Assembly (NCBI GenBank): GCA_038496445.1 | Contig: JALMLS010000354.1 | Span: forward strand, 186,001 to 250,000 | DNA: 64,000 bases | Direction: 5' to 3' | Source of the DNA: Trichosphaerium sp. ATCC 40318 | Taxonomy: Eukaryota > Discosea > Flabellinia > Trichosidae | Program-made: the position numbers and the translations under genes | Shown: one piece after another, positions 45,184 to 57,090 of the stretch | Position numbering within the stretch: position 1 is the stretch's first letter | Layout: each line of letters opens with the position of its first letter | Notes under the pieces: model-generated | Told to the model about the DNA's origin: nothing | Databases searched by the model: none | What the model saw: the letters and a program-made list of their open reading frames with translations, nothing else

Positions 45184-45815
45184 TGTTGTATTGCTATTAA
45201 TGGAGTTTGAAACAAGTATTTTGACTTAACCGCAAAGCGAAAAAAGTTCGTAAAATCAACGAATAACACAAATCCCTAAAGCAAGACTGTGATTGCTTTT
45301 GTACTTGGTAGAATACTAAAGAGCGTATCGAAGTATTAATTGGTACTTGCAATGAGATGTGATAAGCTGGTAGAGTACAAGACGTCAAGTTCTTTGTGAA
45401 ATGTGTTATCTGAATAAACAAGCTAGAGAAGATACCGGTGTGGTGCTTATTTTAACCACTTTGGTGTTCTAACTTTCATGTAATTATAAAGAGGTAGTAA
45501 AGTTTAAAAAAATTTATGCTGGAGTGACCAAATAAAGAACACAGAATAAAACAAGAATTACTTATATAATTAGTTTCAAAAAACAAAGTCGGAGTCAAAC
45601 TGAATCTCGCTTTTTTGCTATGGTAAGTGGAAATATGGATTCTGGTAGTGAACAAGATAGATATCTTCGGATTATTCTAATATCAAAACGAAACTTGAAA
45701 GTAAATAGAGGCTAACATTCAAACATTTTTAATAACTAATTTTACAGAATTTTTTTTCCCTTTTCCCTTTGGATACGAATTCTTGGATATCATCTCTTCG
45801 TATCCCTGACTGAAG
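45184..45815. other. Gene-free stretch, 632 bp
   Basis: Upstream of the AlkB-like gene and downstream of the kinase, both minus strand. No open frame with ATG, RNA gene or repeat recognised. Confidence 0.45.
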
Positions 45816-47171
45816 TTATAATTGACCAGATGACGATGATGATTCTTCTGATGAAGGCTTCTTCCACCTCTGTATCAATTTACTTATACCATAAGACTTA
45901 TTCTTTGTTAAACTCTTTGAGACATCAATCCATTTTAATCCCAAACAAGTCTTTGCCGAAAGACGTTTCTTATACTCAGGGTTCAAAAGGTGGTTCAAAA
46001 AAGGTATGGAATCTTTAGGTAACTTAGTGTACTTCGCACTCAACTCTTCCCAGTCGAAACCGCCATCCTCAGCGACTTGCTTGAGGTTCTTCTTGAACTT
46101 TGGCAAGTCCTTTGAATGACGTACTTTGAAAGGATATTTTTTTGTTAAGAGAACAAAGGTTACAATGCCGAGACTCCAAATGTCGAATGTTTCATTCCAT
46201 TTCTTCTCAATAAAACACTCTGGCGGTATAAACTCAGGTGTACCATTTAGCGGTACTATACCCTTCTCCGCATCTGCTATTTTACAGCAATATCCAAAAT
46301 CTGCTATTTTGATCTTTTTGTCGTAACCAACTAAAAGGTTGCCAAGTTTGATGTCTAACTATGATCAGTATGCGCCGTTTTTCGCGGAGTTGTAAAGGAA
46401 AAAAGATAAAAGAGATAATAAAGAAACAACACGTGATTACAATACATCACGTGCAGCGGAGACGAAGTGTTTTCTACTTCTAATAACTCGTAAAAATGAT
46501 TTATCTTTTTTTTTTTCAGGTCTTAAGAAAGCTTATTTTACCTCCGTGTATGTAACCCTCAGAGTGAATGTATATCAACCCACGAAGAATCTGTCGAATA
46601 ATAGACTGACAAAGAATTTTATCCATCAAGTAAAGTTGAGCTTCAACCATATCATGTAAGTTACCAGCGGCAGCTTCGAAAACCAATACAGGACAACCTA
46701 AAAAAAACTGTTTAAGACTTTTTTGACACATAGCTATTTAAAGTCACATGCAGCACTTGACGGTTACAATAATCATTAATTGATTAAAACAGTTTATTCA
46801 AAAATGTAAATAATAAAACAGCTACAACGCCAGAAAACCAAAAAAAAACCGTTTTGAATCACGTGATAAAAAAATAAAAAAAAAAGGCTGTTGGAAAGGT
46901 TCGTCGTACCATCAAAATGGTGAATTGTTAGAAGAGACACTAGGTATTCGTTCGACCTCGCTTTTAAAAACCCAATCTCATTTTCAATCACTTCACTGTG
47001 TTTTTCCATCGCTCTCTTCTTTATACACTTAAGAGCAACACGTCTATGTGGTTTTGCACGTTCTTTCGCCTTGTATACAATTGCTGTGCTTCCAGAACCA
47101 AGAACACGGCTTATCTTGTATTCTGCATCAATGTCTGTTTTGTATAGAGGCCATGGCGTATTCTTTGACAT
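45816..47171 (-). CDS. Serine/threonine protein kinase with HGD catalytic loop
   Basis: Kinase of about 320 residues in four exons, from MSKNTPWPLYKTDIDAEYKI (47171) to a Ser-rich end. Visible subdomains: Gly-rich loop RVLGSGSTAIVYKAKER, VALKCIKK (catalytic Lys), helix C EVIENEIGFL, hinge PVLVFEAAAGNLHDMV, catalytic loop YIHGDIKLGNLL (HRD is HGD), IADFGYCC (DFG), TPEFIPPE (APE-like), FDIWSLGIVTFVLLTKKYPF and the helix I Arg in YKKRLSAKTCL. The HGD spelling depends on an acceptor at about 46358. The first intron is long, with T runs and a TCACGTGATT. Catalytic residues are intact; subfamily not assigned. Confidence 0.9.
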
Positions 47172-47792
47172 TTTTGGAGTATTTAACTTCCTGTGCTTGT
47201 TCGTCCAAGTTTTTTACAATAAATGAAATTAAAATGCGCGTGGTTCACAATGTCCCACACCGAAAGCTATTGAATATAACGCCATAAATTACTCTAGGAG
47301 GTTATGTGAATCCTCTGGCTAGCGGGTAATAAGAATTAGTAGCGCTAGGGGAGATTTTATTGACTTTGTTGAGTGATTTTTTCGTTCTGAGTCTAGCCAA
47401 AAACTATTTGACCGCGTTTTGTGAAAACAAACTCTACATGTGCTAGTAGCATTTACTTGCGCTCTAAGGAGCCTCTCGACATAGTTAGGAACCTTTCCAC
47501 GCTACTCCGATTTATGGGATATTAATACACTAATTACTGCGTTGAGCAAAACTGTCAGAGCTCTCTGGCTGTTAGTAGCCGTTTTTGGTCTTCGAAAAAG
47601 GATGCCTTTTGACTGTAACTAATTTTACCTCCTAGACTAATTAATAGTTTAGACACTTGGGTATTCTACAAATAAGTTATTTGTATTGAAGCGGGTTACA
47701 ACGTATTCTATTCTACAGTGTTTTGAAATCCTTTTTTTTTTTACTTGTACAAAGATGTGATGAATTTATCGAATCTACCCTCCTACGAACGT
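47172..47792. other. Gene-free stretch, 621 bp
   Basis: Kinase promoter plus 3' region of the next gene. No open frame or structured RNA recognised. Confidence 0.45.
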
Positions 47793-49621
47793 TTAGTACT
47801 CACTCAACGAAATAAAGCGTACCTTTTCATCACTAAGGAGCACATCACAATTCGCAAAGTCGTCATCATCCACTAATTTTTCAGTGTCATTGTCGTCTTT
47901 ATCTTTTTTTTTCTTTCTGTTTTTCTTCTTCTTCGTTTTTTTACCAGAACTATCTTCTTTTGACGGTAGCTCATCCAAACTAATACGAACAAAAAAATTA
48001 ACTAACAAAACCCAAAAATATCACGTGATATTGCGTACGTCGATCTGAGAATGTGAAAATAAGGATTTTTTGTTGGTTTCCAAAAACAAATCTGAAGTGT
48101 CCATTTTCTAGGGAACCTCGCAAAGTTAGGTGACTTTGATCCATCTGGACCTTTCCCGAATGTTCTCGCTACAAGAGTAACTAAAAAACCCTTCTGAGAA
48201 CCTTCCTTTAACGAAAGATTCTTTAAATACTTTGCACAGTTCTTATGGTTGCTCTCAGAACCTTTCTTACTGTCGTATGTATCAAGTAATCCATTAAAAA
48301 TATCAGTTAAATCATCCTCTGATAGAATAGAATCAACCCTTGACTTTACGGATGAGTTATCCATATCTATCTTTGATAGTTGTTCAAGCAACTGTTCTGG
48401 TTTTGAAAATCTCGATCTACCAAGGTAATCAAGATCCAGCCAATAAGTAGGCGCGGTATCACCATAGAACGATAGAGCTGTTTCGATGTACTCTAGATAT
48501 GCATTTTTTATATGTCCAGAGGTATTTGGAAGTAGCTTCTGTGCATAAAAGAACAAGTAATTCTCAACGGTAAACTCAATTAATTCCGACGGAACTTTAT
48601 CAAGGTCAACCCAAGTATAACGCCTTGTTGCTCTGATACCATCACCAATATACTCTTTTTGTACTTGCTTACCTCTACAAATTATTTAAAAAAGAGTGAC
48701 AACGAATAGCGATAAACACGTTTTCAAAATCACGTGATTTCCAAAAAAAAAAAAAACCAAAAAGAACATTACCTCATTTCTGATATTCTTAGATGTCTTA
48801 CGGCCTGGTATACGCCATCTCTCTTCTCAAAGTACCATTTTAATAACATAAATTCATGCTTTGTTGGCACGTGTTTACTATGGTCGTAAGGGTCCATATT
48901 TTTGATTTGAGGGTTTCGAATAAGCCTTGCTTCTATTTCAAAAAAAGTTGACACTCATTTACAACGGGAACGAGAGTAAAAAAAAAACCAAAAGCTTTTT
49001 GTTTATAAGACACAAACTTGAAGCTATTAAAAAGCGTACCAAAGTGTTCAACAGATATGGGATCACCTGGTTTCGCCAATTTAAACTTCAATAAATACCC
49101 TGACGATAAGCCCTACAATTTTTAACACTTTGAGTAAAAACGTGTTTTTTGAAAAAAAAAATCAAAAAAAAAAAAATCAAAAAAAACCTCAACAAACCTG
49201 TGTTAAATTATGCCAACGCGCTTCATGACGTAAAGAAGGTATCCTCTATAAACGAAAATTATTATTATTTCGATAAAATTAGGATTTAGGTAAATTAGAT
49301 ACTTACACTTCTTGCTCTATTCATTGCTAAACAACATGGTACAAAGCACGTGCACATACTGATAAGACAAGTAATTAAAAGTTTCCCTGTTGTCATCTCT
49401 CCCTTTTGAGACAACTTGGTCATTGTTTTCCATGTCCTCTGCCATGCTTGTTTATCTACACTGTCTTCGTTCCATCCAGAAGGGAACGAGGCATCAAAAC
49501 GGTTGTTGGCCTTTCTAACGATGACAACTGATCCATTGGCATCATCGACGCCATTGTTCGTTGTCAAGAGCATTTCAGAAGAGTTGTTGCGGTTTAATCG
49601 AGACTTTTTGAAGATGGACAT
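47793..49621 (-). CDS. Single-pass membrane protein with basic tail, unidentified
   Basis: About eight exons from MSIFKKSRLNRNNSSEMLLT (49621) to the Lys/Asp-rich end. A hydrophobic segment (LLITCLISMCTCFVPCCLAM, near 49340) follows a soluble N-terminus of about 80 residues. Later exons hold LLKFKLAKPGDPISVEHF, KHEFMLLKWYFEKRDGVYQA, WVDLDKVPSELIEFTVENYL, DTAPTYWLDLDYLGRSRFSK and RVDSILSEDDLTDIFNGLLD. The final exon is extremely lysine-rich (GKKTKKKKNRKKKKDKDDN) followed by an acidic stretch. The GTACGC intron near 48045 carries a TCACGTGA palindrome. No family recognised. Confidence 0.55.
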
Positions 49622-49802
49622 TTACCGTTTTTTTTTTCTGAAATGTTCTCGCCAAGTCGACCACCTTTTCGCGATATGGCACCAAAAGATTAATACTGTG
49701 AATACATTGTTGCTGTGAATGTGATCGCAAGAAGATCTTTGGTGTTATGGTCAACGCTGGTGTTTTTGCATTTTATCAAATTATAACAATTAAACGGCAA
49801 CA
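49622..49802. promoter_or_regulatory. Divergent spacer, 181 bp
   Basis: Separates the starts of the membrane-protein and DUF1152 genes; no motif recognised beyond A/T-rich runs. Confidence 0.3.
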
Positions 49803-51407
49803 ATGGCAGAAAGCAACTCGTCAATGCAATCCTCAATGTTTTTACCAACGTTCCTACAGGTACAAAGGCGTTTTAGACTATAACTGTTAAAAATACATTA
49901 AAGCAACTTGCCAATCCTGAAGTTAAGACGGTAATGATCGCTGGGTGCGGTGGTGGCTTTGATTTCGTACATGGTACCGGTTTTGCCTCAACTACTTTCT
50001 AACTCCGTTAAAGGTATGCTGTTGTATCCGGAACTCAAACGACTCAACAAAAAGGTATGAAACAAGGCGTACAAGCTGTTAACACAGTCATAAAAATTCA
50101 GTGAATATTTTGTCAATTGCAACTAATTTCCTCAAAAAAGTTTTTTGTTTGTCACTCGCTCACCCTCCTCTGATTAGATTATTATTGGAAGTTTTTCTTT
50201 TGGTAAACCTGAGAATTATAAGGACGCTGAAACTTATCATACTTTCGAAAGTGGGGTCGTTGTTAAGAAAGGTAACACTCCAAAAGAAAAAGAATTGGCA
50301 ACTTACCATTTTTTTTTTTAGTTTGTGCCGAAAACACTGGCGCATTTTTTTATGCTCCTGAAGGTTCGTTATTGTATGGATTTACCCTATTGATACTCAC
50401 GTAATTTGAAGTACATATGTGCGATTATTTGGATGAAAAGTATCCAGAAGAGGAACCGCATAGCGTATATGCGTACTATGCAAGATCTTACACTGTAAAA
50501 ATGTTAAAGGAATTATACGAGAAAATTATAAAGGAGAACAATGTTGATGGTCTCATAATCATTGATGGTGGTAGTGGTAAGTTATATCATACCCTACAAT
50601 ACATATATACATTTTACTAACAGTATTTTAGATTCCCTTATGATTGGTGATGAGGAGGTGCGATACCTCGGCACCTTTTTTGTTACACGTTTTGTTTTTG
50701 CTAATAAACAACTTTTAGGGACTTGGTGATCCAATAGAAGATTGTGTATCAGTTACCACTGCTTCATTATTGGAAGGGCTAAAAGCCAAGATGTTATTGA
50801 GCGTTGGATTCGGCGCTGATAGATTCAATGGTGTTTCTGGTAATTTTCCTATTTTTTTGTATGTTTTATTTGAATGTAACTAACTATACTCTTAGACTGC
50901 GCATCTCTTCGTGCTGTGGCTGATCTGACATCAAAAGGTGGTTTCTTGGGTAGTATTAGTATTGAACAATCTAATCCAGGTTACACATTCTATCGTGACT
51001 GCGTCAAACACATTTACTCCAAGCAAACATTCAAGTCTGTATTAACAGGGTAAGTGTACAATTATCTGAATACTATCATTCTCTAATTCGTTGTTAGGTT
51101 AATTCTTACATCAGCTAGAGGATGTTACGGGTCTGATATTGTTCCTGAGGAACTACAGCCACGTGTGAAGAAGGGATCGGCATTTATTTGGCCGCTCATG
51201 GCGTTCATTTGGGGATTCGATATTCAAAAAGTTACAGATCGTAGCTTGGTTAGCAGTTGGATTAAGGACTGTAATACTGTTGGTGAATGTTATACAGAGC
51301 TTAAGAAGGGTAGAAAAGATTTAGAAGCTGTCGGCAAATTAAGAGGTGTTGAGAATTTGCCTAGTCAAAGATCAATGGATAGTGCTACCAATGTTTTTTG
51401 CGGATAA
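49803..51407 (+). CDS. DUF1152-family protein
   Basis: About eight exons from MAESNSSMQSSMFLPTFLQ (49803) to NVFCG. The conserved family pattern is visible: a Gly-rich nucleotide-type loop TVMIAGCGGGFDFVHG near 49925, a strand IIIGSFSFGKPENYKDAE near 50180, LYEKIIKENNVDGLIIIDGG near 50500, then DSLMIGDEEGLGDPIEDCVS and ADRFNGVS. DUF1152 proteins have a Rossmann-like fold of unknown function in bacteria, archaea and some protists. Eukaryotic members are patchy, so its evolutionary source is of some interest. Introns are short, with GTAC, GTAA and GTAT donors. Confidence 0.8.
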
Positions 51408-52126
51408 AACAAATAGTAAATCCCGAAGAACAAACTTCAATTCTTTTGACTTTATGTGTACCAACGTGATGTTAATAAAACAATACTTATGTTAAGTATA
51501 TCACTTGTTAGAGGCAATTTTACAACACATCATCTTCAGTCAATGGTATGTATGGTACCAGGAAGCGTTGGTTCTATAAGTACTGCCGGCTGATTTTAGA
51601 ATTTAACAAAATGGTTCTTGTTTGAGACAACTGCGTTTGAAGAACAGGTACTGCATATTTTTGAGTATTTAAATGGAAGGCTGAAGTGCCAAATGAACGG
51701 TCACTTTTAACTAAATACCGACATATGGTTTTAGTAGCAGTGTTTGTTTTTCGGCTTGTTTGCAAAGAAAACTCACACAGTTTTTAGCTTTCTTACCTCT
51801 CACTCACAACGGCTCCTGCAAAGCGTACAAATAATCAAACTTGGCTCCCCAAGTACGCAAAGTCAGTACATGTCATATACACGCGTCACGTTTTCACTCA
51901 CTTGATATTCGTGGCTTCTTTGTTATTGTTCTGTGAAGCTCCACGAGCTCACTTTCCTTATTCGCTGTTTTTGAAGTTGATTTTTGTAAACTGCGTATGG
52001 GTGTCAGGGAAATTCACGTGCTGGGGTACCAGTAGGTTTTGGTGTCTGTTGACATTATTTAAAAATAAACGGTCACGTATTAAACAGCATAAACAAAGGA
52101 ATCTGAGTATATTAGGTTTCAGACTT
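51408..52126. other. Gene-free stretch, 719 bp
   Basis: Convergent region between the DUF1152 and cysteine-rich genes; AATAAA near 51476. A minus-strand open frame (51574-51765) lacks an ATG. No RNA gene seen. Confidence 0.45.
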
Positions 52127-52942
52127 TCAAGTACACCCATTGATGTTACATTTGTTTGAGCAAATCTTCTTTGTGCAGGCACTTCTCTCCGTTACAACTG
52201 TAGATTTAATAGTTCCAGGTAAGGTGTATGTCTTGCCGCAGCTTCTGACAGTCATCTTTACAGGTACTTCGTAAATACTGCCCTTTGCTTCAAGGTATCC
52301 CATCTCGTCGTGTTTTCTGCCTCCAGCAGCAATTGTACATGTTTCAGATACAGTTACTGATGTCTCTGTTGAGTGGCTGCCTCCTCTCGTGTAAGTATTG
52401 GATAACTTAACCTTCATGCCTTCAATAAACACACTTGCGTCGATTTCAAGTTCAGTAGTTCCGCTACAACAAAATTAGAACCATGTCTCCAAAAAAAAAC
52501 GGTACGGGGCACAAAATCCAAAAGCTTTCAAAAAAATCACGTGCCTGTCAGACCATGAGACTGTGGTTGTTTGAGTATACCCAAAAGTAGATTCTACAGA
52601 GCACGTTTGGCCCAACGTGCAGCAAGCGGTATGTTTGAGGTCATGTGCGGCGATTGGTTTTGGAGAACCAGCGTTTGCGATACTAACAACGTAATGCTTA
52701 TTGTCGGTACAATAACACGAGTTTGGAGCGTCACAGTGATCGTGGTCGTGTTGGAAGGTGCCTTTACAAGCCCAAGCTGATTCATTAGATCCAGGACAGC
52801 ACCAAGCGTTGAAATCATCGTGACAGCAGCGTCCTTTGCACTGCATATGAGAGAAATCGCTTCCGCAGTAATGAGTGCCTCCACAATTGTCTGATACGAC
52901 GACAGCGATTAGAAGAGCTAATATGGCGACCTGTGCTTTCAT
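52127..52942 (-). CDS. Cysteine-rich secreted protein, tandem copy 1
   Basis: Two exons. Exon 1 (52942-52545) encodes a signal peptide (MKAQVAILALLIAVVVS) and a Cys-dense domain (CGGTHYCGSDFSHMQCKGRC, CHDDFNAWCCPGSNESAWAC, DAPNSCYCTDNKHYVVS, TACCTLGQTCSVESTFGYTQ). A GC-AG intron (donor GCACGTGATTTTT from 52544) separates it from exon 2, a beta-rich domain (LSNTYTRGGSHSTETSVTVS, YEVPVKMTVRSCGKTYTLPG) ending KKICSNKCNINGCT. About 220 residues. Family not recognised; the spacing of paired Cys suggests a disulphide-stabilised extracellular module. Near-identical to copy 2. Confidence 0.8.
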
Positions 52943-53439
52943 TGTTGTTGATTTTATGTGTATTAAGTTACAAGCGAGCTGAAGAGAACCACAATACACA
53001 TTTGAGGCGTCTACTCTGTTACAAATAAGATCCTCCCTTTTGATTCTTTTGCGAATTCGCGAAGGAAAACTCGTACTCCAATACTTCACGGGTTTTTTGT
53101 AGTTACCACAAAGCTGTACAATAGGCACAAGCTTATCTGTGAGTATTTAACATCTATCATTAGTGGTACACAAATTTAGCTTCGTAAACCACTATGGGAG
53201 TAGGAAAGGTGGCTTTCTAGAAACACTCGTTTTGTTCATCACGTGGCGTTTACTCTTTGCCAACCGGTTTTCTGTTTCCAGCTCACATATTATGAGACCT
53301 CACACGTAATGGTGATTGTGTTATCAAGTTACCCAAGAAGCTGAGAAAGGCAACGAAAAAAAGTGGCACATACAACAGAGTATAGCAGGCAGAGGTTGTA
53401 CAAAAAAAATGAAAGTGGGCTGTAAACAATTATTTAGTT
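52943..53439. other. Spacer between the tandem copies, 497 bp
   Basis: Upstream region of copy 1 and 3' region of copy 2; contains ATCACGTGGC near 53238. Little similarity to the region upstream of copy 2 except within about 20 bp of the start. Confidence 0.4.
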
Positions 53440-54269
53440 TCAAGTACAACCGTTGATGTTACATTTGTTTGAGCAAATCTTCTTTGTGCAGGCACTCTTG
53501 TCTGTTACAACTGTAGATTTAATAGTTCCAGGTAAGGTGTATGTCTTGCCGCAGTTTCTGACAGTCATCTTTACAGGTACTTCATAGACACTTCCCTTTG
53601 CTTCAAGGTATCCCATCTCGTCGTGTTTTCTGCCTCCAGCAGCAATTGTACATGTTTCAGATACAGTTACTGATGTTTGTCTCGTATGGCTGCCTCCTCT
53701 CGTGTACGTATTAGATAATGTAACCTTTGTGCCTTCAATAAACACGCTTGTGTCGATTTCGAGTGACACAGTTGCGCTACAACAAAACATTAGCCCAAAA
53801 AAACCCCGGAACAATCGATGTGATCTTCAAAAAAAAAACATAGTGCGAAAGCTTTTAAAAAAATCACGTGCCTATCAGACCATGAGACTGTAGTTGTTTG
53901 ACTGTACCCAAAAGTAGATTCTACAGAGCATGTTTGACCTAATGTGCAGCAAGCAGTGTGTTTGAGGTCATGTGCGGCGATTGGTTTTGGAGAACCAGCG
54001 TTTGCGATACTAACAACGTAATGCTTATTGTCGGTACAGTAGCACGAGTTTGGAGCGTCACAGTGGTCGTGGTCGTGTTGGAAAGTGCCTTTACAAGCCC
54101 AAGCTGATTCATTAGATCCAGGACAGCACCAAGCATTGAAATCATCGTGACAGCAACGTCCTTTGCACTGCATATGAGAGAAATCGCTTCCGCAGTAATG
54201 AGTGCCTCCACAGTTGTCTGATACGACAACAGCAATTAGGAGAGCTAATATGGCGAGCTGTGCTTTCAT
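53440..54269 (-). CDS. Cysteine-rich secreted protein, tandem copy 2
   Basis: Same architecture as copy 1: signal peptide MKAQLAILALLIAVVVS in exon 1 (54269-53872), GC-AG intron with donor GCACGTGATTTTT starting at 53871, and exon 2 ending KKICSNKCNINGCT. Exon 1 differs from copy 1 at only a few residues (FGYSQ for FGYTQ, L for V in the signal peptide). Exon 2 differs more (TVSLEIDTSVFIEGTKVTL against TELEIDASVFIEGMKVKL; HTRQTSV against HSTETSV). The introns are unalike beyond the donor. A recent duplication under protein-level constraint is likely. Confidence 0.8.
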
Positions 54270-54910
54270 TGTTGTTGAGTTTTGTGTTTTTATGTAACAT
54301 TTCTGGTGAGTTTTCGCAAAAGAACCCTTGTTACACATTTATGCCATTCTTTGTGCGAGAGAGAAACAGAAATAACCACACCTTCGCTGGTTTTTTTGTT
54401 TGTACACAAATATGGCATACAGCAAATCTTGTGTGCGCTGACGTCAAAATTTGGGACAACGGTTGGGTTTATAGCTCACCACGTGCGTTTTTTTTGGATC
54501 AAAACGACATACTGCTAGATGAAAATGATCGTCTGGTATTTGAGTTCTCTCGAAGTTTGTAGCTCCGCATAACTTATTTTGTTATCGTGCAGTACATGAA
54601 GAACAGATTTTATAGTGTACCGTAAGTGAAGTATCGAAAATTTCGGAAGAAAGAGCATCATAGAGCAGACGAATGCTACGAGCTTGCGTTTCTAGTAATA
54701 CAGATTGTTGACTATTATACTAAATTCTATCGTACATTTACAAGAATGGTGCTTTTGATTTTACCACACCCAATAGTTGGATTCAAGAATTCATAGATTA
54801 CTGCGCTCAACACCCGGCTCACTATGTGGTTTAATTTGTGCTTCGTCGAGGATTCACTTGTGACGTAATATGTATCCAACTCGCATCTTAAAAAAAAAGG
54901 TGAAGTTTTT
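54270..54910. other. Gene-free stretch, 641 bp
   Basis: Promoter of copy 2 and 3' side of the next minus-strand gene. A plus-strand frame near 54260-54560 has no spliced or domain support. Confidence 0.4.
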
Positions 54911-56225
54911 CTAAAAATGTTTTTTTAACGCATCAACGACATCCCATCCTTTTGCGCCGATCAGAAGTCTTTTAGTTCGTTGATAGTGATTTAAATCGAT
55001 GTAATTATTGTCCAATAAGCCGCGAAGAGGACTAGTAAAAAATTAAAAAGAGGTACAAAGAATTTATCTCGTTTCCAAAAAAAAAGCTGGGCTTTCGTTT
55101 CCAATTTATGAAACACCTTGAGCATATATCTGATTGTAAAACACTGTATCAGCAATATACAGTATTATACAAGAGTTGGACGCTATATCAATCAAAAAGA
55201 TGGTTTTACCAAATAAGGAGGTAATCAAAAAACAAAAAAAAACTAAGTATTACCTTTTGTCTAGCCTCTGATTTTTACAGTTACCACATAATTTATGCAC
55301 TTTGAATTTTGCCCAATGTTTACATATAGACCTACTAGGTTGCTCTCCTTTCAAAAAAGACCATAAAACTTGAGGTAACAATCCATCCTCGTCATCATGA
55401 ACAACTTGAATATCTTTTTCCAAGTCTATATCATCTAATGAAGTCACCTTGTTTCCAAATCTCAGTGTTGCTGCTAGAATACATTTATGCATATGCGTTA
55501 GCCTTTTTATTTTACGTGGTGAAAGTGGCACGTGATGGCGTGTTTTTTGAAAGTAGTGAGTGATCGCTGGATTTGGACAATGTTTATCTTTACCATGAGG
55601 AAATAATCGCTTCCCAGGAGATCCCTGGCTTGGCTGTGAACTATTAAATAAAAGAGGGCTACTATAAGGCTCCTCTATTTGTGTTTCATCATCTCCGTTT
55701 TGAAATAGTGGATGTGTTGTCTCTACAGGAGGAGACGCATCTTCAAACAAAAACGCTTCGAAAAAAAAATTCAGTAATTGAACCAAAAAGAAATAAAGTG
55801 TCACGTGATAAACACAAAGTGTTGAACGCTCCAATTTTAAGAAAACCCTTACTGTTGGGCGGTGGAGGGGAAATGTAAAATTAAGTGACCAGCAACATCC
55901 ACAAAAAGCAGAATGAAGTCGTTGTTCAATCCGTACATGAAAAATCTACTTCGTTTTCACTGTTTTGAGATTCTCTCTGGCTTTCCTCTATGATTTCATC
56001 TGGAGATTGATTCAGTAGCTCGTCTAACGTTATGCTGTCTGTTGCCGATTGTTTTCTGCGATTCGTTAACGTTGTCGCTCGTTTTGTTGGTCTTTCGCTA
56101 GAAAAACTCGTAGGCGCTTTACGCTTTAATCCTATGCGTTTCGGTCGCCCTAGAAACTGTTCCATGCACGTAAGTCTGCAAAATAATTCATTTAACGTAA
56201 ACCGATCAGAGACGTTTAAAAACAT
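54911..56225 (-). CDS. Basic, probably nuclear protein, unidentified
   Basis: Spliced minus-strand gene. The N-terminal exon (56225-about 55935; first Met uncertain, MEQFLGRPKRIGLKRKAPTS is a good candidate start at 56165) is basic and NLS-like, then acidic (ITLDELLNQSPDEIIEESQR). The central exon (about 55750-55255) has EDASPPVETTHPLFQNGDDE, KHCPNPAITHYFQKTRHHVP, MHKCILAATLRFGNKVTSLD and a C-x2-C-like end (HKLCGNCKNQRLDK). The last exon ends YIDLNHYQRTKRLLIGAKGW and ALKKHF at TAG 54911. Joins near 55800-55935 and 55080-55255 could not be fixed. QKTRHHV resembles a degenerate PCNA-binding box but this is speculative. Confidence 0.45.
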
Positions 56226-57090
56226 ATTCTTTCATACGCACACATAAAGAGAAAGTGTACCAAACAAGTGTCAAACCAAATTAGGCAGATTAAACAAAAA
56301 AAGTTTGACTTTCTACGAAAAGTTTTTCTGAAACTAAAACTCAAAAAAACTGACTACACTAATTGCAATTAACTTACGCACTAAAGAATGAATTAACAAC
56401 CTGAACAACATAAATACATAAGGGTGTCAGTATTGGTATTTACATGTAGAGCAAACTTAAAGAACTTGAAGTACAATATGTACCTGAAGTGGCTGAATAC
56501 ATTGTTGCAAAAGAAAAAAAAAAAAAGAAACGGAAGGAGATCCATGCAAGCAAGCTTGCAAATAACTCTTGTTGATAGGTAAATTACTAATGGATCTGTT
56601 ATAGAGAAAAATCATTGAGAATTTAAACACGAGAAGCATACATTTCAATAAATTATGGATAAAATCGTAAACGAAATTTCACTTATCCAGAAAAAATCAA
56701 TCAAATTCTGAGAACAAAGAAACCTCAAAGCCTTCGCAAAAAAAAAGCCCGCCATATTTTCAAACTTCATGAGTGAATACTCAAACAGTACCCAGAGTCC
56801 CAAAAAAAGGTACACCTAATACAGAGCACCCTCAAATCAAAAAAACGTCGCAACTTGTTCATAAAAAAAAAAATACAACTTAGTCTAGTTTCTATCTCTA
56901 ACATACACAAATGTTTAATCTCTACAAAATAGCCTACAGAAAAAAATGTAAACATAAGACTCATGCATCTTATGAAAGGCGTATTATAATAGATACAGAT
57001 AATGGTCGATAGATATTAAAGGGTTTTGTAAAAGGGAGTCACTATAGGTATAACAATAAGATAATAACAGTAGGTCATTATAAAAAGAAA
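56226..57090. other. Gene-free A/T-rich stretch, 865 bp
   Basis: Longest gene-free interval in the window, with many A and T homopolymers. Only short unsupported open frames; no tRNA or snRNA-like structure recognised. Confidence 0.45.

Noticed and set aside
55681-55878. Plus-strand frame opposite the basic nuclear-type protein
   Set aside because: Antisense shadow of a better-supported minus-strand exon.
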